The notes beneath the pieces are model-generated. The model saw nothing but the letters and a program-made list of their open reading frames with translations. It did not search any database and was not told where the DNA came from. The position numbers and the translations under genes were made by a program. DNA of 64,000 bases from Chrysogorgia sp. JL179-B06 (lineage: Eukaryota; Cnidaria; Anthozoa; Scleralcyonacea; Chrysogorgiidae). Position 1 is the first letter of the stretch, and every line of letters starts with the position of its first letter. Where the stretch lies: the NCBI GenBank assembly GCA_035772405.1, contig JAYKKM010000349.1, positions 310,001 through 374,000 on the forward strand, written 5' to 3'. This document shows, one piece after another, positions 42,633 to 50,868 of this stretch.

Positions 42633-42804
42633 GTCCTATAATATACGATATGTTTTGTTTTTGCGGAACAACTACTTCGTACGAGTACGGATGCCTTAGA
42701 AGTATCTCCAATCTTGCGTACTCGTTGTCTTTCAACTGTTTTATTATTTTATCAATCTCCGTTTTATCAACTCCGTTGAGATAATCGTCTGCGATGGTTT
42801 TCAT
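42604..42804 (-). pseudogene. C-terminal piece of the Polinton packaging ATPase, out of frame
   Basis: 66 residues (MKTIADDYLNGVDKTEIDK..., LRHPYSYEVV). In other Polinton and A32-like ATPases this kind of segment (helix, then a LRHPY strand) follows directly after the last RecA strand, in the same protein. Here it overlaps the ATPase frame by 38 bp in another frame. A single extra A in a run of four A near 42816-42820 would explain the shift. It could instead be a separate overlapping gene, but the family pattern argues for a break. Confidence 0.6.
42633..42660 (-). promoter_or_regulatory. TATA junction motif before the gene at 42632
   Basis: On the minus strand, AAAACATATCGTATATTATA lies a few bases before the ATG, inside the overlapping ATPase C-terminal frame. 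Confidence 0.55.
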
Positions 42805-43258
42805 ATCGTTTTCTGTTAGGGTTGTAGAATGTTACTAACTTTGAGATGTTCTCACGATATGGTTTACTAATTGAGGTTAGTTGTTGCGTTATGACGATTG
42901 TGGACAGGTTGTAGTGTCTAGCACTAAAGGCTAGTTTGACTAGTTCGCTTGTTCTGTTTTTAACGTCCTGCCCACCAGCACAATCGTCTAATATTATCAA
43001 CGAGTTGGTACCTCTGTAAGTCTCGGCTACGTATTTAAGAATTACGTTGACTTTATCCTGATCACACTGAATAGTGACAAAGTCTGGGTCTCTCAAGTAT
43101 TTCCACTCTGTGTACGTTTTGTTCCATTCGAATGTTGGACATATGAGAATGATATACTCGAAGTGATTCATGTATTCTTTCTCTATCATATCCAGTAGGT
43201 AGTGTGTTTTACCACAGGCTGTCATACCAACAATTAGCATGTTAAAAGGCGTTTTCAT
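42767..43258 (-). CDS. Polinton DNA-packaging ATPase (FtsK/HerA, A32-like), frame-broken C-terminus
   Basis: 163 residues. Walker A GMTACGKT at 11-18, Walker B SLIILDD at 86-92, and a sensor-like VITQQL near 122-127 with the following SKPYRENISK helix. This is the genome-packaging ATPase of the PRD1/adenovirus-like virus lineage, which drives DNA into preformed capsids. The last 13-15 residues (RKRYENHRRRLSQRS) look like frameshifted text; the true C-terminus lies in the frame 42604-42804. It follows the capsid gene at 43276 with a TAAAACATG-type junction. Confidence 0.85.
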   Translation of the reverse strand: MKTPFNMLIVGMTACGKTHYLLDMIEKEYMNHFEYIILICPTFEWNKTYTEWKYLRDPDFVTIQCDQDKVNVILKYVAETYRGTNSLIILDDCAGGQDVKNRTSELVKLAFSARHYNLSTIVITQQLTSISKPYRENISKLVTFYNPNRKRYENHRRRLSQRS

Positions 43259-43280
43259 ATAGAATACTACATGTTTTAGT
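43259..43280 (-). promoter_or_regulatory. Stop/TATA junction motif before the ATPase
   Basis: On the minus strand, TAAAACATGTAGTATTCTAT precedes the ATG; its TAA is the capsid gene stop. Confidence 0.55.
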
Positions 43281-44517
43281 ATTGGATTGATTGCAGATCG
43301 TTGTTGATAAGGTTTACGAGTCCGTCGGAGAGTACGAATATTCTACACATGACGTTCGCTGTTGTGGCTTCTTTATTGATTTCCATCAATATTCCTGACT
43401 GAGTGTTCACAATCTTTTTTCCAGTTGCAACTCTAGCGTTGTCTTCGATAGACCTTAGGTCAACAACCAAAGCGAAACCGTCTTTGTAAAACTTTTGGAT
43501 AGTCATATGCTGGTCACGGTCGGCTAGTTTTTGTCCGAATAGTCTTTTCGCTTCTCCCCAGAGTCTTGATTTCGGTATTCCTTGACTGTAGACCATGTTC
43601 GGTACACCTTCAATAGTGAGTTTCACCGACTCTATATTTGGGTAGACGAACTCCTCGCTGTCAGTTCTTGTCTTATTTGTGAAGAGTAGAACGATAGCTT
43701 TCATTGATTTTCTCGGTAGGTTAATATTCTCGTTTACGAGTGTGGTTCCTTTGTCCCACTCCACAGTCTTCATTAGTGTGACGTGTTCATACGATAGAGA
43801 TCTACCTGATGCGTATATAGATGATACTTCATCAGCAATCTCTTGACTCTCGATAGTTTCGTACTCCAACTCAAGGTTCTCCAACATATAGCCAGCCACA
43901 GCTGATCCAGATTGAGCCACCATAATATCAGACGCTTTAGGGAGTGTGATTATATACCTGAAGTTGTTGTTCATGTTGTATGGTGCGTATAGACCGTGAT
44001 CTTCTAGAATCTTGTCGATTTGAACCTTTTGTTTGGTGTTATTGATAGAGAACATCAGACCATCGCTAACTTTTTGCACGTCTCCACTGGCTGCACCACT
44101 GTCGTCCTTTGAGATTAGCTTTCGAAGGTTCTCGTTTGCTATACCGTATTCGACCATCTGGTCTCGCTCACTGTTAGATTTCCAGAGGTCTTTGTACGTA
44201 CCGATGACGCTTTCACCACTATTGTCGTACACAGTCTCACCTGCTAGTTTTACCACCAGTCTATCAAGTAGTAGTCTCGAAAGGTTGTTAAGAAACCATG
44301 ATTTCACGTTCGAACTTTTAAAGTCGAATAGAAGATGGAGACTGGAGGGTACCAAGCAAGTGTTACCTTTTGTTTTCGGGATATCGATGTATAACTCCTC
44401 CCCTGGATTGGCTTTGTTGGGGTTTAGCGTTACAACATGACGGGTTCTTGTGCCTTTGATAGCAGATATTTCACGACGTCTATACCCAGGAAGCAACTCT
44501 TTTTCACTAGTATTCAT
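43276..44517 (-). CDS. Polinton candidate major capsid protein
   Basis: 413 residues, beta-strand rich. It begins GYRRREISAIKGTRTRHVVT, then GEELYIDIPKTKGNTCLVPSSLHLLFDF and LLLDRLVVKLAGETVYDNSG. It ends RIFVLSDGLVNLINNDLQSI. In cnidarian Polintons a conserved protein of this start and length sits beside the ATPase, the usual place of the double jelly-roll capsid gene. I assign it as major capsid by position, size and beta content, not by a catalytic motif. It lacks any nuclease or ATP-binding signature. The alternative is another abundant virion protein. Confidence 0.6.
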   Translation of the reverse strand: MNTSEKELLPGYRRREISAIKGTRTRHVVTLNPNKANPGEELYIDIPKTKGNTCLVPSSLHLLFDFKSSNVKSWFLNNLSRLLLDRLVVKLAGETVYDNSGESVIGTYKDLWKSNSERDQMVEYGIANENLRKLISKDDSGAASGDVQKVSDGLMFSINNTKQKVQIDKILEDHGLYAPYNMNNNFRYIITLPKASDIMVAQSGSAVAGYMLENLELEYETIESQEIADEVSSIYASGRSLSYEHVTLMKTVEWDKGTTLVNENINLPRKSMKAIVLLFTNKTRTDSEEFVYPNIESVKLTIEGVPNMVYSQGIPKSRLWGEAKRLFGQKLADRDQHMTIQKFYKDGFALVVDLRSIEDNARVATGKKIVNTQSGILMEINKEATTANVMCRIFVLSDGLVNLINNDLQSIQY

Positions 44518-44545
44518 ACTATATACTATAACACATGTTTTATTT
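44518..44545 (-). promoter_or_regulatory. Stop/polyA/TATA junction motif before the capsid candidate
   Basis: On the minus strand, AATAAAACATGTGTTATAGT then ATATAGT precedes the ATG; it overlaps the TAA of the membrane protein gene. Confidence 0.6.
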
Positions 44546-45826
44546 CCTCTGTTTGTACTGATCGTAGACGAACCAAGCTAGTGCTATCGCTAGGATCCAT
44601 AGATTAGATGCTAACCAAGATATACCTGCAGCTCCCCACTTTAACACGGTCGCCACCGTGTTTAGCAGTCCAGACAGTAGAGGGCCAGCCTTTGTGGCTA
44701 GATTAGCTATAGCTTTTCCTAGTTTTCCAAGTGCTTGACCACCTTTGAAGACAACGCTTCTAGCGGATATTATAATTGTAGTGATAAAAGAGGCTATGGT
44801 TATTCCTAAAGCTGAAGCACCCAACCAGTTTTCCTTAAACCACTCCTTTATTTTTTGCAACCGAGTGACGTCCTCTTCTTGTTGCTCTCTCACTTCCTCC
44901 AATTCTCTCTGTCTAAGTGTTCCGTCTCTCGCTTCTCTTAAACCAATTATTCTTTCTTCAAGTTCAATTACCTCTATAGAGTCATCGCTATTGTCTCTCT
45001 CTTCAAGTGTTGTGTCTATAGCGTCCTGAAAGTAGTTGGCTTGAATTTGTAGAGCGCCGTTGTCGCCAATTCTTGATTGTGGATCTATAGTGTTTGATGG
45101 GTTTATCACACCTTGGTACGCTCGATTTTCTTCGTCAGTCATCCCTTTTATGTATGGGACGTCAGAAGTTGTGTCTACCATTGACATGCCTTCAACGGTT
45201 GCGTCTCTATCGTATTGCTCACTCACGATATCACTCATCAATTTTTTAAATTGTGTGACTGCCTCTTGCGATACATTAGCGTCATTATATTGTAGAACAC
45301 CGGCAGCGTCACGTTTTAGCACTATTTGTGGTGCGCCTCGTTTATTTCTACTTGTTATTGGCTTAAAAGTTATGTTGTTGTTCTTAGTCCTACTAACAAG
45401 TAATCGTAACTCAATCACCTTATGAGTGTGTGGGTTAAACCTGAAACCATCCTTATTAAACTCTCTACTAATAAAGTCTTCGATAGATGGTGTTACGTCG
45501 TTTATAGGTCGGTTAGTTGTGTATACAAACCGAGCCTCAGGGGCTGATCTACTCCTTTGATCCTTTCTAGTTATTGTTACTGTCTTACCATCATCACTAT
45601 CTATAAAAGATGTCTCTGCTTTTCTTTCACCACGTAAACGATCAATATACTTCATCCTAACCTTAACAACTTCCAGCTTATCAGGGTCGTCGTTGCTTAG
45701 AAGATCCAGTCTCTCTTTGGCGAGTGTGTCATACTCGTTGTCCAAGGCGGTGTCACTCATATCATTATATTTTGAGTACTCGTCACGATCTTGCATTTCA
45801 ATGTCATCGAATCCTCCTTCAGCCAT
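44540..45826 (-). CDS. Polinton virion-type membrane protein, unknown
   Basis: 428 residues. N-terminal half soluble and acidic (MAEGGFDDIEMQDRDEYSKY). A coiled-coil region of Glu/Arg repeats (about 275-330; LEERIIGLREARDGTLRQRE) is followed by three hydrophobic segments: WLGASALGITIASFITTIII, LATKAGPLLSGLLNTVATVL and WLASNLWILAIALAWFVYD. Large membrane-anchored proteins next to the capsid gene are common in Polintons and related viruses; roles in internal membrane or membrane penetration are possible. No family is assigned. Confidence 0.65.
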   Translation of the reverse strand: MAEGGFDDIEMQDRDEYSKYNDMSDTALDNEYDTLAKERLDLLSNDDPDKLEVVKVRMKYIDRLRGERKAETSFIDSDDGKTVTITRKDQRSRSAPEARFVYTTNRPINDVTPSIEDFISREFNKDGFRFNPHTHKVIELRLLVSRTKNNNITFKPITSRNKRGAPQIVLKRDAAGVLQYNDANVSQEAVTQFKKLMSDIVSEQYDRDATVEGMSMVDTTSDVPYIKGMTDEENRAYQGVINPSNTIDPQSRIGDNGALQIQANYFQDAIDTTLEERDNSDDSIEVIELEERIIGLREARDGTLRQRELEEVREQQEEDVTRLQKIKEWFKENWLGASALGITIASFITTIIISARSVVFKGGQALGKLGKAIANLATKAGPLLSGLLNTVATVLKWGAAGISWLASNLWILAIALAWFVYDQYKQRK

Positions 45827-45833
45827 TTATATA

Positions 45834-46919
45834 CTACTCAATGTTTCGAATATCACTCTCTGGTATCCACGAATTATGTTTACTGTCGTAGCCAAGCCAC
45901 TTAACCAAAGCCATCTTCTTACCTCCCACATTCTTTCTCTTCACTATCTTCTCAACTTTATATACATCGTCTTTCTTATCAACAGCTGACAACTCTTCCT
46001 CGTAAAACTTTCCGATGATGGGTTCCCCTTCATGGTCCTCTATCTCGTACACGGTAGGGTCACCACGCATGACTTTTGTCACTTTGAATAGTTCCTCAGT
46101 GAAGTTAGCCTCGTATCCTTTCGCGAATATGCTCTTGTACTTTGATATCCTGACAGTCTCACCTACTTTAAACTTTGGTAGTGGGTATTCACCGAAATGG
46201 TGTCCAAACAACGTCGTCCATACTTCGTTTTCGTTTTTCTTGCTCACGTCTTTAGGTTTCGTTAGAATAGTACTGTGTTTGGTATTATTGTAATTTTCAA
46301 CGAGTTGGTCTAAAATGTCAATCCACTTGTATGTTCCTTTACTGTAGAAGTACTTCCACATAGACGTCTTAAGTGTTCTGTTAAACCGTTCTACGACTGC
46401 TGCCTTTTTATCAGAGTTTGTGCTAAAGTATTTCACGTCGTGTTTCTCCAACAGATCCTTCACACCAACGTTGTAGAATTCCTTACCATCGTCAAACTGA
46501 ACCAGCTTTGGATACTCGCCAAATCTAACCTTAGCCTTCTCTAGTAACTCTGTTACAGCCTTAGTCATGTTTTTCGTGTCTTTCCTGTAGACAGGTATGG
46601 TAAACGCGTACCTACTAAGGATCTCAGTGGCTGTTAGTATCCAGTAGTACCCGTTGTTCTTGTGTTTGTACTTGCCCATATCAACCAAGTCCATCTGTAT
46701 CTGCTCACCCAGATAGTCAACAAACGTTTGTCTAAACTTGTGTTTCTTAACAACTGGTTTGTACCTGGTGTACGTGTCTTGAGATTTTAACCAGTCCTTT
46801 ATCTTTGCCCTACTAACACTTAGTCCATCTTCTTGTGCCTTTTGGTATAGCCTCTCAGCGGACTGGTAACCAGTTGACGGATTATAGTAAATACCTCTTA
46901 GTTCTTGCTCTATGTCCAT
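45834..46919 (-). CDS. Polinton integrase (retroviral-type, with C-terminal chromodomain)
   Basis: 361 residues from the first ATG (MDIEQELRG). Parts: an N-terminal helical region, the DDE core (QMDLVDM with D77; VQFDDGKEF with D143; AAVVERFNRTL with E177; 33 residues between the last two), a C-terminal beta domain (FKVGETVRISKYKSIFAKGY) and a chromodomain (YKVEKIVKRKNVGGKKMALV, then KWLGYDSKHNSWIPES). It inserts the element with a 6-bp stagger, as the flanking GATCAT repeats show; the chromodomain may steer integration by binding methylated histone tails. All catalytic residues are present. It follows the penton-like gene directly. Confidence 0.92.
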   Translation of the reverse strand: MDIEQELRGIYYNPSTGYQSAERLYQKAQEDGLSVSRAKIKDWLKSQDTYTRYKPVVKKHKFRQTFVDYLGEQIQMDLVDMGKYKHKNNGYYWILTATEILSRYAFTIPVYRKDTKNMTKAVTELLEKAKVRFGEYPKLVQFDDGKEFYNVGVKDLLEKHDVKYFSTNSDKKAAVVERFNRTLKTSMWKYFYSKGTYKWIDILDQLVENYNNTKHSTILTKPKDVSKKNENEVWTTLFGHHFGEYPLPKFKVGETVRISKYKSIFAKGYEANFTEELFKVTKVMRGDPTVYEIEDHEGEPIIGKFYEEELSAVDKKDDVYKVEKIVKRKNVGGKKMALVKWLGYDSKHNSWIPESDIRNIE

Positions 46920-46924
46920 ATACA

Positions 46925-47569
46925 CTACGTGATGTGTAAATCTAACAGCACCTCGCCAACGCTAATACTGTTATCGTCCTGGTCTGTTATCTTAAACTCT
47001 AGTTGGTTGATGACTCCTTTGTTTATTGGGATTTTCGACCCAACACCAAAATGTTGTACAGAACCCTTAAGTGTCTGTGTGCTAGTTATTGGCAGTACTG
47101 CGATACAACCACTTTTGTTACCATTAACTATGTTATTAGATCTGTCCACGATACTAGACGTTACTTGTATGTATTTCAGTCCTCTGTTAACGTTAACAAC
47201 GTTGGGACTGGTTTTTGTGGTGGCTATTGTAGTGTTTTCGTCAAACCCTAAGAGTTGTCCAAATTTAAACAGTTCTATTTGTTGGTCAGTTGTTATCGTA
47301 CACGTCGAGTCGTATCTGTTAGCTACTAACTTGACGTCTCCTAACTCTTTCAAGTCGTCGGCGATCATTTTAAAGGTGTGGTACCCAGGACTAAAAACGT
47401 GATTATTACTGTTGTAAGTTATCTTGTCGTTAGCTGTGGTTACGTTAACGTAGTCCCAAAAGATGGTTGCCTTCTCAACTAGTAAGTGAGGGTCTGAGTT
47501 AGTTGCTAGAGTTGACTCTGGTAGGTCTACAGTTTTCGTTGAACCACTAATCAATACTACCACTCTCAT
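46925..47569 (-). CDS. Polinton candidate penton (minor capsid) protein
   Basis: 214 residues, almost all beta strand. It ends with INQLEFKITDQDDNSISVGE and VLLDLHIT, a signature at the C-terminus of single jelly-roll penton proteins in Polintons, which often end ...ITDxxGxxVDL...LHL. It is the first gene of the minus block, 20 bp from the divergent plus block, and its stop overlaps the junction to the integrase. It would form capsid vertices together with the protein at 43276. Assignment by C-terminal pattern and size. Confidence 0.65.
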   Translation of the reverse strand: MRVVVLISGSTKTVDLPESTLATNSDPHLLVEKATIFWDYVNVTTANDKITYNSNNHVFSPGYHTFKMIADDLKELGDVKLVANRYDSTCTITTDQQIELFKFGQLLGFDENTTIATTKTSPNVVNVNRGLKYIQVTSSIVDRSNNIVNGNKSGCIAVLPITSTQTLKGSVQHFGVGSKIPINKGVINQLEFKITDQDDNSISVGEVLLDLHIT

Positions 47570-47589
47570 ATAACGTACGGTATGTTACG
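47570..47589. promoter_or_regulatory. Divergent 20-bp intergenic region
   Basis: Only TATAACGTACGGTATGTTAC separates the two ATGs of the opposite gene blocks. It holds an AT-rich box on each side and a small palindrome (GTAC core). Promoters for both directions must sit here or inside the coding starts. Confidence 0.5.
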
Positions 47590-49290
47590 ATGGATGCGTT
47601 CAAAAGAAAGTATCCTTATGCTGACAAGAATAGGTTTTTTCTTGATGTTGACGACAATATGCACGAACATATATTCTTCGTGACGAAAACTAATATCGGT
47701 GACATTAGTATAGACTCGAGTAGGTTTAAGAGTAACCCGGAGTATACTAAGTATCTAACTATAAACAAACCAGTGGACTTCGAGACGTTGATCAGACGTT
47801 ACTACGGTGAGAACTATGACAAGGCGACTAAGAACTCGAGAGACGCTATCAAGAAGGCCAAGTTGGACTTCGTAAAAAAGTATCCTTACGCCACACTGAC
47901 CAAGTTTTGTTTTGAGCCTATCCAAACACGACAAGGTGACGTGACAAGGGTCGATGTCTACTTCGTCAACAACGACATATTGTCGACTAATATTACCAAC
48001 GCTATATTTAAAAATGACAAGAGTATGTGGAAGTGGCTGCACAATAGCAAGTTCCCAATAATATGGCTCTCTGGTGGAACTATCCAACCACTATCAAAAG
48101 GTCGCAAGAACCATTGGGGACTTTGGGATGGCTATCCAACGGAAAACGTGTTGAACTATCCAGTGAACAACTTTAGAATCTTCGTTAATCAGAAGAGCTA
48201 CTTTCTCTCAAAGCTACCAATCTTACAAATCGTCACGTCAAAGACAAAGTCAAAGTGGGACGACAACGAGAGCTACTATAGGGTTGTGTTTGCAACGTAT
48301 TGTGCAAGTTTCTGTTGCGGAGTGTCGTTGCAACACTTGTCACCCTCACAAGAAGTCCACCCTGTTATCACAAGTGTAACGAGGTTCCATCTATACTTTA
48401 CCATTAGAAGGCTTCTCAGAAGGATGGAAGGTGGTGAGAGTATGGGATCGATAAGTAGAGAGTTTGGCGCTGGAGAATTGTATGGTAAGACAGACAAGAT
48501 TCCTAGAAAACATTACTACCACGGTAAAGTCCTTGCTGATGGTACAACAGGTGAGGAGAGAGTCTTCACGATTAACGACGTTAAGAACGACTACAAACGA
48601 TACGTTCCTCTGGTGTCGAATGGTCTCACCAACATTGGGCGACAATATCTAAATCAGTCTATAGAGGCCTTCGTTTACTCTACACTTGGCGCACAAGCGA
48701 GGACGCGTGTGTCAGTCGTTGGTGGTTCTGCAGGCAGTCTAGAGACTCAACAAGAGTTTCGAAAGCTGGTGGAGGATAGCGTTATAAACTATGACGTGTC
48801 AACGTGGATTCTCAACATGAACAAGTCGATTAGAGACACTAACGTTGTCCAAAATCTAGCACTATCACCGTCTACATGGTTAATGCCAAGTAACGTGGTA
48901 ATCCTCAAAAACAAAATCGCTGGGTACAACAACCTGCTAAAGACTGCTACACAGAGTATGAAGTTTGGAGTAAATAGTGGGCTAAACTACGCACCAACGA
49001 TGGAGGTTAAGAAAGTTCACCAGGAAGGTGGAGAGCACCTGGAGACACTTGGCAAACAACCAAAGGTGACGCATCGTCTGACAACACCAAACGTGGCACA
49101 CCAGGAAGGTGGAGAGCACCTGGAGACACTCGACAATCCACCAAAGGTGGCACATCGCATGGCAACACCAAATGTGACACACCAAGAATATCGTCTGGAG
49201 GTGACACAAGATAGCAACGCGACAGAGTTGTGGCTAGTTCTAGGGGCTTCCGCTGTGTCTGGCTATTTAGTGAGCAAATATGTGTTATAA
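47590..49290 (+). CDS. Polinton large protein of unknown function with C-terminal anchor
   Basis: 566 residues. Most is soluble with no recognised fold. The C-terminal part (about 475-545) contains two tandem repeats of about 27 residues beginning HQEGGEHLETL and ending PKV[TA]HR..TPNV, with a partial third. A final hydrophobic helix (LWLVLGASAVSGYLVSKYVL) could anchor it in a membrane. It heads the plus block and directly precedes the fibre-like protein, so a virion surface or vertex role is plausible but unproven. Confidence 0.6.
   Translation: MDAFKRKYPYADKNRFFLDVDDNMHEHIFFVTKTNIGDISIDSSRFKSNPEYTKYLTINKPVDFETLIRRYYGENYDKATKNSRDAIKKAKLDFVKKYPYATLTKFCFEPIQTRQGDVTRVDVYFVNNDILSTNITNAIFKNDKSMWKWLHNSKFPIIWLSGGTIQPLSKGRKNHWGLWDGYPTENVLNYPVNNFRIFVNQKSYFLSKLPILQIVTSKTKSKWDDNESYYRVVFATYCASFCCGVSLQHLSPSQEVHPVITSVTRFHLYFTIRRLLRRMEGGESMGSISREFGAGELYGKTDKIPRKHYYHGKVLADGTTGEERVFTINDVKNDYKRYVPLVSNGLTNIGRQYLNQSIEAFVYSTLGAQARTRVSVVGGSAGSLETQQEFRKLVEDSVINYDVSTWILNMNKSIRDTNVVQNLALSPSTWLMPSNVVILKNKIAGYNNLLKTATQSMKFGVNSGLNYAPTMEVKKVHQEGGEHLETLGKQPKVTHRLTTPNVAHQEGGEHLETLDNPPKVAHRMATPNVTHQEYRLEVTQDSNATELWLVLGASAVSGYLVSKYVL
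49018..49180 (+). repeat. Tandem coding repeat (81-bp unit) inside the 566-residue protein
   Basis: CACCAGGAAGGTGGAGAGCA starts at 49018 and again at 49099, 81 bp apart (27 codons). A third, partial unit begins at 49180 (CACCAAGAATATCG). Confidence 0.8.
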
Positions 49291-49294
49291 CATA

Positions 49295-50248
49295 ATGAGT
49301 CTAAGTTATGGATTTGAGGACAGAGACTACGAGAGCGACAAAATATTAAGAAGAGCGAAGAGACATCTAGACAATGACCCTAAACTAAGCGTGAGCGGTG
49401 GGAGGATGTCTGGAGATATAGATATGGCGCTCAGGGCACTCAAAAACATAGCAGATCCAGTCGATGATTTGGACGCTATCAGTAAAAAAGTGTTGGAGTC
49501 CGTGTACTTATCACAATACTTTAAAGTGCAGTCCTATAACGTTCTACTCGATTTTAACATCACAAAGCACACCGCGAACACGGACATGACGCAGTTTTAC
49601 CACAGTGGGACAAATAAAGTGAAAGACATTGGAAACACACTAGTGCAAAGTGTTCAATCCTATGGTCCTATTATTGGTACTGACAGTGGTCATAGCTTCC
49701 TATCCCCTACAATAACTCAATATCAACTAGAGGTTGGAATGCACTTTAACTGTCCACGTATGCAGTACTGTGACATATCCGTTTTCGTGGTATCGAGGTT
49801 AGCCAAGAGGGTGTCTACAGCAGATTGGGAGGCGATTATCTCAAACGATGATGGTTCTTGGGACAAGTTCATCGGATATAAAGGTGGTACAACTGATAAG
49901 TTGTCGTTTGGTGGTGGCCTCCCAGCAAAGGAGTACACGTGTACAATACCAAATAGTATCGACACCACTAAGAGACACATGATATCAATACATTGGCAGA
50001 TGGGTAACTCGCATGTTAGAGTCAACAACATAAGGTCGACAGACTCAGACTTCACAGCTAACTATAACGAGATAGGGTATCCCTATGGAACAATATTTGC
50101 AATACATCGACCAAAATCGTTGCTCGCACCCTACGCGTACCCGTCTCTGATAGAGTTCTACGGTATGAAGATAGTCTCTGGCTACATGACGAACCGAGAC
50201 GTGCTAGTAGTTGGTGGGAAGATGATGGATGAGTATAATATAAAGTAA
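49295..50248 (+). CDS. Polinton tail-fibre-like protein
   Basis: 317 residues from the ATG at 49295, chosen over 49280 because it follows a TTATAACATA box and avoids overlap with the preceding gene. Residues about 32-68 read LSVSGGRMSGDIDMALRALK then NIADPVDDLDAISKKVL. This is the repeat found in phage tail fibres and some eukaryotic virus fibres (GGxMTGDIDMxxxxIKNLxDPxxDxDAxxKxYV), where it forms trimeric shafts. The rest is beta-rich and may be a head domain for receptor binding. The fibre role is inferred from the motif. Confidence 0.65.
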   Translation: MSLSYGFEDRDYESDKILRRAKRHLDNDPKLSVSGGRMSGDIDMALRALKNIADPVDDLDAISKKVLESVYLSQYFKVQSYNVLLDFNITKHTANTDMTQFYHSGTNKVKDIGNTLVQSVQSYGPIIGTDSGHSFLSPTITQYQLEVGMHFNCPRMQYCDISVFVVSRLAKRVSTADWEAIISNDDGSWDKFIGYKGGTTDKLSFGGGLPAKEYTCTIPNSIDTTKRHMISIHWQMGNSHVRVNNIRSTDSDFTANYNEIGYPYGTIFAIHRPKSLLAPYAYPSLIEFYGMKIVSGYMTNRDVLVVGGKMMDEYNIK

Positions 50249-50253
50249 GATAT

Positions 50254-50796
50254 ATGAAGAAGAAGTCAGTTATTGTTTTCAATCACATATCAAAGGACAT
50301 ATCAGAGGAGGAGACACTAGAGCTCAAACGCTTGTACGCGTACTACCACAAGCTAGAAGCCTGTTACAAATGGAAATATAAGAGGTTGAAGAAAATTAAA
50401 CTATCGTTGAACATGACTAGCATAGGGTTAACAACAGTAGGGGTTGTAGCTGGATCGGTAACTGTTAACCCTATAATTATTGCTTGTATTAGTGGTCCTG
50501 GCGTGGTCATTCAAGGCTACTTGGCTAAATCCAATCTGACGAGTAGAGTGGAGCATTGTAAGTTCGCACACACTAGCTATAAAAAGATACTGACACAACT
50601 AAGATCGTATCTTAGAGGTCTTCCTTACAACGAGTCAATGTTTCTTTCAGACGTTAAAGTGTTGGACGATAATGTGACTGACTTATGCCCACCAATCAAC
50701 GGAATGGTGAAAAGGTACAATAAAGTATACGAGACACAAGGGGGGTCCGGTTCCGACCTCCCTTTAGACACAGGTCTACACATAAAAGACGCATAA
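50254..50796 (+). CDS. Polinton membrane protein of unknown function
   Basis: 180 residues. A charged N-terminal helix pair (EEETLELKRLYAYYHKLEAC) is followed by a hydrophobic segment of about 35 residues (SIGLTTVGVVAGSVTVNPII, then IACISGPGVV), then a second helical region. The layout looks like a small pore-like or scaffold-type membrane protein. Genes of this shape recur in cnidarian Polintons, but no function is known to me. Confidence 0.6.
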   Translation: MKKKSVIVFNHISKDISEEETLELKRLYAYYHKLEACYKWKYKRLKKIKLSLNMTSIGLTTVGVVAGSVTVNPIIIACISGPGVVIQGYLAKSNLTSRVEHCKFAHTSYKKILTQLRSYLRGLPYNESMFLSDVKVLDDNVTDLCPPINGMVKRYNKVYETQGGSGSDLPLDTGLHIKDA

Positions 50797-50868
50797 AAGA
50801 CGACGAAAACTGAGGTCCCAGAATGGAACCTCAGAGTCACTTATAATATTACACACAGTGTATTATAT

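Noticed and set aside
44745..45029. Ser-rich open frames on the strand opposite the Polinton genes (also 45060-45425, 42430-42699, 44033-44440)
   Set aside because: They mirror coding sequence of the integrase-block genes and have no start context or family match.
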